The notes beneath the pieces were generated by a model that searched no databases, was not told the DNA's origin, and saw only the letters and a program-made list of their open reading frames with translations. From Pandoraea cepalis (GTDB lineage: Bacteria; Pseudomonadota; Gammaproteobacteria; Burkholderiales; Burkholderiaceae), in NCBI RefSeq assembly GCF_902459665.1, contig NZ_CABPSL010000028.1, positions 1 to 52,197 of the forward strand: a DNA stretch of 52,197 nucleotides, written 5' to 3'. The translations under genes were made by a program, and so were the position numbers. Positions 48,916-52,197 of this stretch are shown in pieces (positions within the stretch are counted from its first letter, which is position 1; each line of letters begins with the position of its first letter).

Positions 48916-49728
48916 ATGAGCACATCGTTCCCACGGGTCTCATTTGTCGTCCCGGCATTCAACGTATCTCCAGAAATCCTCCAGGAGAGTCTGCAGAGCG
49001 TGCTCGGGCAAACGTTCCGGGACTATGAGTGCATCGTGGTTGATGAGAGCACTGACCCCGCGCTGGCAGACCACTGTCGTCGGCAATGTTCGGTTGACCC
49101 TCGTTTCAGGTACGTTCGCCCGAACTCTCGGCTTGGTTTGGCTGGAAGTTTGAACTTTGGCATATCAAAGGCCCGAGGCGAATGGATCGCTCGATTTGAT
49201 TCCGATGATATTTGTCTGCCGAAGCGTTTGACAATGCAGCTGGAATTCCTTGAGCGAAATCCGGAAGTTGACGTACTTGGAACTGGGCTTGCGCTAATGG
49301 ATGCAAGCGGCCGCGTATTCGCGACTCGCTCATACCCTATCGGTCATTCGTCGATCGCCCGCCGCATGCAATTCACGTGCACAGTTGCGCATCCTTCCGT
49401 TATCTTCCGTCGCTCTGTGGTGGTTGCGGCGGGTGGGTATGACGAGTCATTTCGATATGCTGAGGATTTGGAGCTTTGGCTCAGACTGCTGAATCGCGGT
49501 GCGCGTTTTGCGAACTTGTCGGAATCACTCGTTTGTTATCGTCAAATCGAAGCAATTCGAAATAGCGCCCACGGCAAATTCAATCTTCGAGCGCGCTCGA
49601 AGAATTTTTCGTCTCGCTACTTCTTTGAAAGAATATTTGGCTTCGCCGGACTTGCTGTATGGAATTTGCTGCCGAGCGTAGTTCAAGGGTCGGGGATACG
49701 AGCAATCTTGCAACGTAAAGTTCGGTAA
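48916..49728 (+). CDS. GT2-family glycosyltransferase
   Basis: A 270-residue GT-A fold enzyme. The N-terminus shows VSFVVPAFNVS, then the nucleotide site IVVDESTDP, the metal-binding ARFDSDDICLP (DxD-like), and a helix rich region (YAEDLELWLRLLNRGA) typical of GT2 proteins. It adds a sugar to the lipid-linked repeat. The ATG at 48916 is preceded in frame by a TTG at 48901, just after the previous stop. No membrane segment except a short hydrophobic stretch near residue 240. Confidence 0.87.
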   Translation: MSTSFPRVSFVVPAFNVSPEILQESLQSVLGQTFRDYECIVVDESTDPALADHCRRQCSVDPRFRYVRPNSRLGLAGSLNFGISKARGEWIARFDSDDICLPKRLTMQLEFLERNPEVDVLGTGLALMDASGRVFATRSYPIGHSSIARRMQFTCTVAHPSVIFRRSVVVAAGGYDESFRYAEDLELWLRLLNRGARFANLSESLVCYRQIEAIRNSAHGKFNLRARSKNFSSRYFFERIFGFAGLAVWNLLPSVVQGSGIRAILQRKVR

Positions 49729-49764
49729 GCATGGGATTTAACGTCGACTTCACTGGATGTAACA

Positions 49765-51654
49765 ATGGCTTGTCAAGTGGCAATTCTTGCGGGGGGGATG
49801 GGAACCCGCTTACGAGAGCGCACCGGCGATCTCCCGAAACCTATGGCCTCCGTATTGGGACGGCCCATACTTGAACATCAGATCCAACTCTGCAAGCGCT
49901 TTGGATTTGACGAGATTGCGCTACTGGTGCATTTCCGAGCGGACGCGGTTCAGGAGTATTTCGGTGACGGCTCGAGGTTCGGCGTATCGCTGACCTATGT
50001 TCTCGAACAAGAAGCGAGGGGGACAGCAGGGGCTTTGCGCGACGCACTCGATGTAATGAATGATCGGTTCGTCGTATTGTACGCAGATACCTACGCAGAT
50101 ATCGATCTAGCGCGCTTGTGGGCGTTTGATCGTGAGATTTCGTCCGCTGGAACTCTGCTACTTCATCCTAACGATCATCCCCAGGATTCGGATCTCGTGT
50201 CACTCACTCGGGACTCCTTGGTGAGCGCAATCCATCCCTACCCTCATCCGGACGGTGCAACGTATCGGAATCTCGTAAACGCTGCCCTCTACGTTCTCGA
50301 AAAGGCGCCACTGTTTAAAGTCATTCCCGCGACTGGAAAGCATGATCTTGCCAAACATACGTTTCCCGAGATGTTGCGGCGCGGCTTGTTGCTTCGTGGA
50401 TACGTAACGCCCGAGTACATCAAGGATATGGGTACGCCGGAGCGCCTTGATAAAGTGGAAAGAGATATCGTTTCAGGACTGCCGGAGCGGCTGTCGACTC
50501 GGCACCACAGGACAGCGGTTTTTCTGGACAGGGATGGGACGCTCAACAAAGAAGTCAACCATTTGAGTGACTGCGCTCAGTTGGAGCTACTACCGGGGGC
50601 GGCGAAGGCGGTGCATCGCCTGAATCGCTCGGGTGTTCTGGCTGTATGTGTCACCAACCAGCCGGTCATCGCCCGTGGGGAACTTAGCTTTGAAGACCTT
50701 GATTCGATTCACGCGCGCCTGGACGAGTTACTCGGCAGGGAAAAGGCATTTCTGGATGGCATTTATGCGTGCCCTCACCATCCTGAGTCCGGATTCGAGG
50801 GAGAAGTGAAGGAGTTGAAGATAGTGTGCACTTGCCGGAAACCGGAAACCGGCATGCTGGACACGGCGATCAAGGATTTTGCCATTGATCGCAAAGGTTC
50901 CTGGATCGTTGGCGATACAACTTCGGACATTTTGGCCGGGAAAAGGGCGGGCCTGCAAACCGCCTTGGTCCGAACGGGATACGGTGGAACGGATAGGAAA
51001 TATCCCGCAACGGCTGATTTTGAAGCTGACACCCTCGATGACGCGATCGACTGGATATTGACTGGGCGCAGTCGGATGGTGCGTGCACTTTTGCCGATTG
51101 TCGGAAGTCTGGCCGAAAGCCGGATGGTGTTGATCGGCGGCGCATCCAAGACGGGAAAGACATCGACCTCCCGACTTCTCGCGCACCTGTACGACCAAAT
51201 TGGTCGAACGGCGCACGTTATTTCTCTTGATGCTTGGCTGAGACCGGAGCTCGAGAGGAAAAACGGAATCGGACTGTTGGCGAGGTACGATACCGACGGA
51301 TACGTTAAGGCGTTGACAGAGGTGGTCGTCGTTGGGGGAAGAGAGCAGCTTTTGATTCCCATGGCCGAAGGAATACTCAGTACTGTGTCTATTGGACCTA
51401 AGGACGTTCTGATTGTCGAGGGTGTTACCGCGCTGGTTGATGAGAGGCTCAGAGAATTGACCGGTGACACCGTGTACCTTGGGCTGGATGGTGTTGAGCG
51501 GCGAGCACGTTTTCAACGCGCGTATCAAGCCAGAGGGCTGTCGCAGCGGCAGATCGATGAAAAATTTGAGTCTCGGGAACTTGACGAAGTCGATTTAATA
51601 CGCCGTCAGGCGGATTCCGCGAAATTCCAGATTTTCATCCGAGGTTTAGCATGA
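49765..51654 (+). CDS. fusion of sugar-1-phosphate nucleotidyltransferase, GmhB-like phosphatase and P-loop kinase
   Basis: A 629-residue cytosolic protein in three parts. Residues 1-235 form a HddC-type nucleotidyltransferase (AILAGGMGTRLRERTGDLPKP at 6-26; LYADTYADID at 105-114). Residues 250-433 form a HAD phosphatase like GmhB: nucleophile region FLDRDGT (Asp255, Asp257), zinc ligands Cys336, His338, Cys355 and Cys357, and GDTTSDILAGKRAG. Residues 450-629 carry a P-loop kinase domain: Walker A GASKTGKT (459-466), VISLDAWLRP and DVLIVEGVTAL, resembling uridine kinase. The order suggests conversion of manno-heptose bisphosphate to GDP-heptose, with an unassigned kinase step. The next gene, hddA, overlaps by four bases. 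The domain roles are inferred. Confidence 0.85.
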   Translation: MACQVAILAGGMGTRLRERTGDLPKPMASVLGRPILEHQIQLCKRFGFDEIALLVHFRADAVQEYFGDGSRFGVSLTYVLEQEARGTAGALRDALDVMNDRFVVLYADTYADIDLARLWAFDREISSAGTLLLHPNDHPQDSDLVSLTRDSLVSAIHPYPHPDGATYRNLVNAALYVLEKAPLFKVIPATGKHDLAKHTFPEMLRRGLLLRGYVTPEYIKDMGTPERLDKVERDIVSGLPERLSTRHHRTAVFLDRDGTLNKEVNHLSDCAQLELLPGAAKAVHRLNRSGVLAVCVTNQPVIARGELSFEDLDSIHARLDELLGREKAFLDGIYACPHHPESGFEGEVKELKIVCTCRKPETGMLDTAIKDFAIDRKGSWIVGDTTSDILAGKRAGLQTALVRTGYGGTDRKYPATADFEADTLDDAIDWILTGRSRMVRALLPIVGSLAESRMVLIGGASKTGKTSTSRLLAHLYDQIGRTAHVISLDAWLRPELERKNGIGLLARYDTDGYVKALTEVVVVGGREQLLIPMAEGILSTVSIGPKDVLIVEGVTALVDERLRELTGDTVYLGLDGVERRARFQRAYQARGLSQRQIDEKFESRELDEVDLIRRQADSAKFQIFIRGLA

Positions 51655-52166
51655 TTGTAAGCAAGACACCGTTGCGCATGAGTTATGTTGGCGGAGGAAG
51701 TGATCTGCCTGCGTTCTATCGGGACGAATTGGGCGCCGTCCTCTCGACCTCTATCAACAAATACATCTTCATCGCGCTGAACCGGAAGTTTGACGGCAGC
51801 ATCCGCCTCAGTTACTCCAAAACAGAGGAAGTCGCGAAGATATCCGACATTGAGCATCCGCTTGTACGTGAGGCCCTTGGACTGGTCGGTATCGATGGTG
51901 GTATCGAGATTGCTTCGATGGCAGACATTCCGTCCAAGGGGGCGGGCTTGGGCTCGTCAAGCTCGTATGTGGTTGGTTTGTTACACGCCCTATACGCGTA
52001 TAAGTCGCAGTATGCGGACAAGGAGACGCTCGCAAGCCAAGCATGTCATATTGAGATTGATAGATGTGGTGAGCCCATTGGTAAACAGGATCAATATGCA
52101 GCGGCCTATGGCGGATTGAATGGAGTTGCCCCTGTAACTCAGGACACGTGGACACCGTTAGGTTGA
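51651..52166 (+). pseudogene. hddA: truncated D-glycero-D-manno-heptose 7-phosphate kinase (HddA)
   Basis: The N-terminal 156 or so residues are a GHMP kinase of the HddA class: KTPLRMSYVGGGSDLP (4-19), a phosphate loop near AGLGSSSSYVVGLL, and the CHIEIDRCGEPIGKQDQYAA block. After YGGLN the homologous sequence stops and 14 unrelated codons lead to a stop at 52164-52166. HddA enzymes run to about 330-350 residues, so half the protein is missing. The break coincides with the left edge of an IS-like end at 52121. The start overlaps the fusion gene by ATGA. Confidence 0.7.
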
Positions 52167-52197
52167 TGACGCCGCTGCTCGCCTGAACTCGCGAGGC
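52121..52197 (-). mobile_element. IS3-family-like insertion sequence end, partial
   Basis: The sequence breaks from hddA homology at TGGAGTTGCCCCTG, which resembles the terminal inverted repeats of the IS2/IS3 group. On the minus strand a short reading frame (52158-52196) ends PREFRRAAASST, which looks like the end of an IS3-family transposase, and its stop lies about 37 bases inside the element. Only one end is in the window, so this could also be a chimeric assembly edge. Confidence 0.5.
52158..52197 (-). CDS. partial transposase C-terminus (IS3-family-like)
   Basis: Twelve codons and a stop, PREFRRAAASST, are read toward the element end. The PREFR segment is common near the C-terminus of IS3-group OrfB proteins. 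Too short for firm assignment; the body lies beyond the window. Confidence 0.4.
   Translation of the reverse strand, partial: PREFRRAAASST

Overview
The window reads as a chromosomal segment of a high-GC betaproteobacterium of the order Burkholderiales. Pandoraea is my best guess, from gene content and codon style; no 16S gene or database search was available. Most of the segment (1-43.9 kb) is GC-rich, densely coded core or lifestyle sequence. From about 44.0 kb onward, just after a tRNA-Ala gene, base composition falls visibly and the genes become surface-polysaccharide genes.

Layout. 0.1-3.7 kb: an unknown ORF, an alanine/sodium symporter and a branched-chain amino-acid binding protein. 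3.9-10.0 kb: proline use, putA then putP on the minus strand. A perfect inverted repeat carrying the PutA recognition core lies upstream of putA. 10.1-11.8 kb: a periplasmic sulfite dehydrogenase pair, sorA-sorB. 11.9-24 kb: housekeeping and small metabolic genes (priA, hemE, a cyclohexadienyl dehydratase-like protein, an esterase, a CoA-binding protein, a hydroxypyruvate isomerase-like protein, lipoproteins, an ArsC-like reductase, a DnaQ-like exonuclease, an MBL hydrolase, rlpA). 23.9-26.9 kb: a three-gene ABC importer of the TrpX/YZ type closed by a strong terminator. 26.9-27.4 kb: a RelE/Phd-type toxin-antitoxin pair. 27.6-30.6 kb: the conserved rsmI / yraN-gmhA(diaA)-BON lipoprotein neighbourhood.

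30.6-43.7 kb holds a complete lithotrophic sulfur-oxidation locus. It contains a flavocytochrome c sulfide dehydrogenase pair (fccAB/soxEF type), a TpsB outer-membrane transporter, an ArsR-family regulator with a palindromic operator, and soxC-soxD-cytochrome c-soxY-soxZ-soxA-soxX-soxW-soxB. Together with SorAB this would allow full periplasmic oxidation of thiosulfate, sulfide and sulfite, with electrons delivered to c-type cytochromes.

43.8-52.2 kb: tRNA-Ala(CGC), a possible flippase fragment, a multi-pass membrane protein, a GT4-like glycosyltransferase, a Wzy-like polymerase, an NAD-dependent epimerase and a GT2 glycosyltransferase. These are followed by a 629-residue protein that joins a sugar nucleotidyltransferase, a GmhB-like heptose bisphosphate phosphatase and a P-loop kinase domain. 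Last comes a heptose kinase gene (hddA) that breaks off where an IS3-family-like end begins, about 77 bases before the window edge. The last genes point to a nucleotide-activated manno-heptose (GDP-heptose type) pathway for a capsule or O-antigen, for which the gmhA gene at 29.1 kb could supply the first step.

The most unusual items are the three-domain heptose fusion enzyme, the IS-broken hddA, the orphan terminator that marks a possible small RNA near 18.9 kb, the orphan TpsB inside the sulfur locus, and the two operator-like inverted repeats (putA, ArsR).
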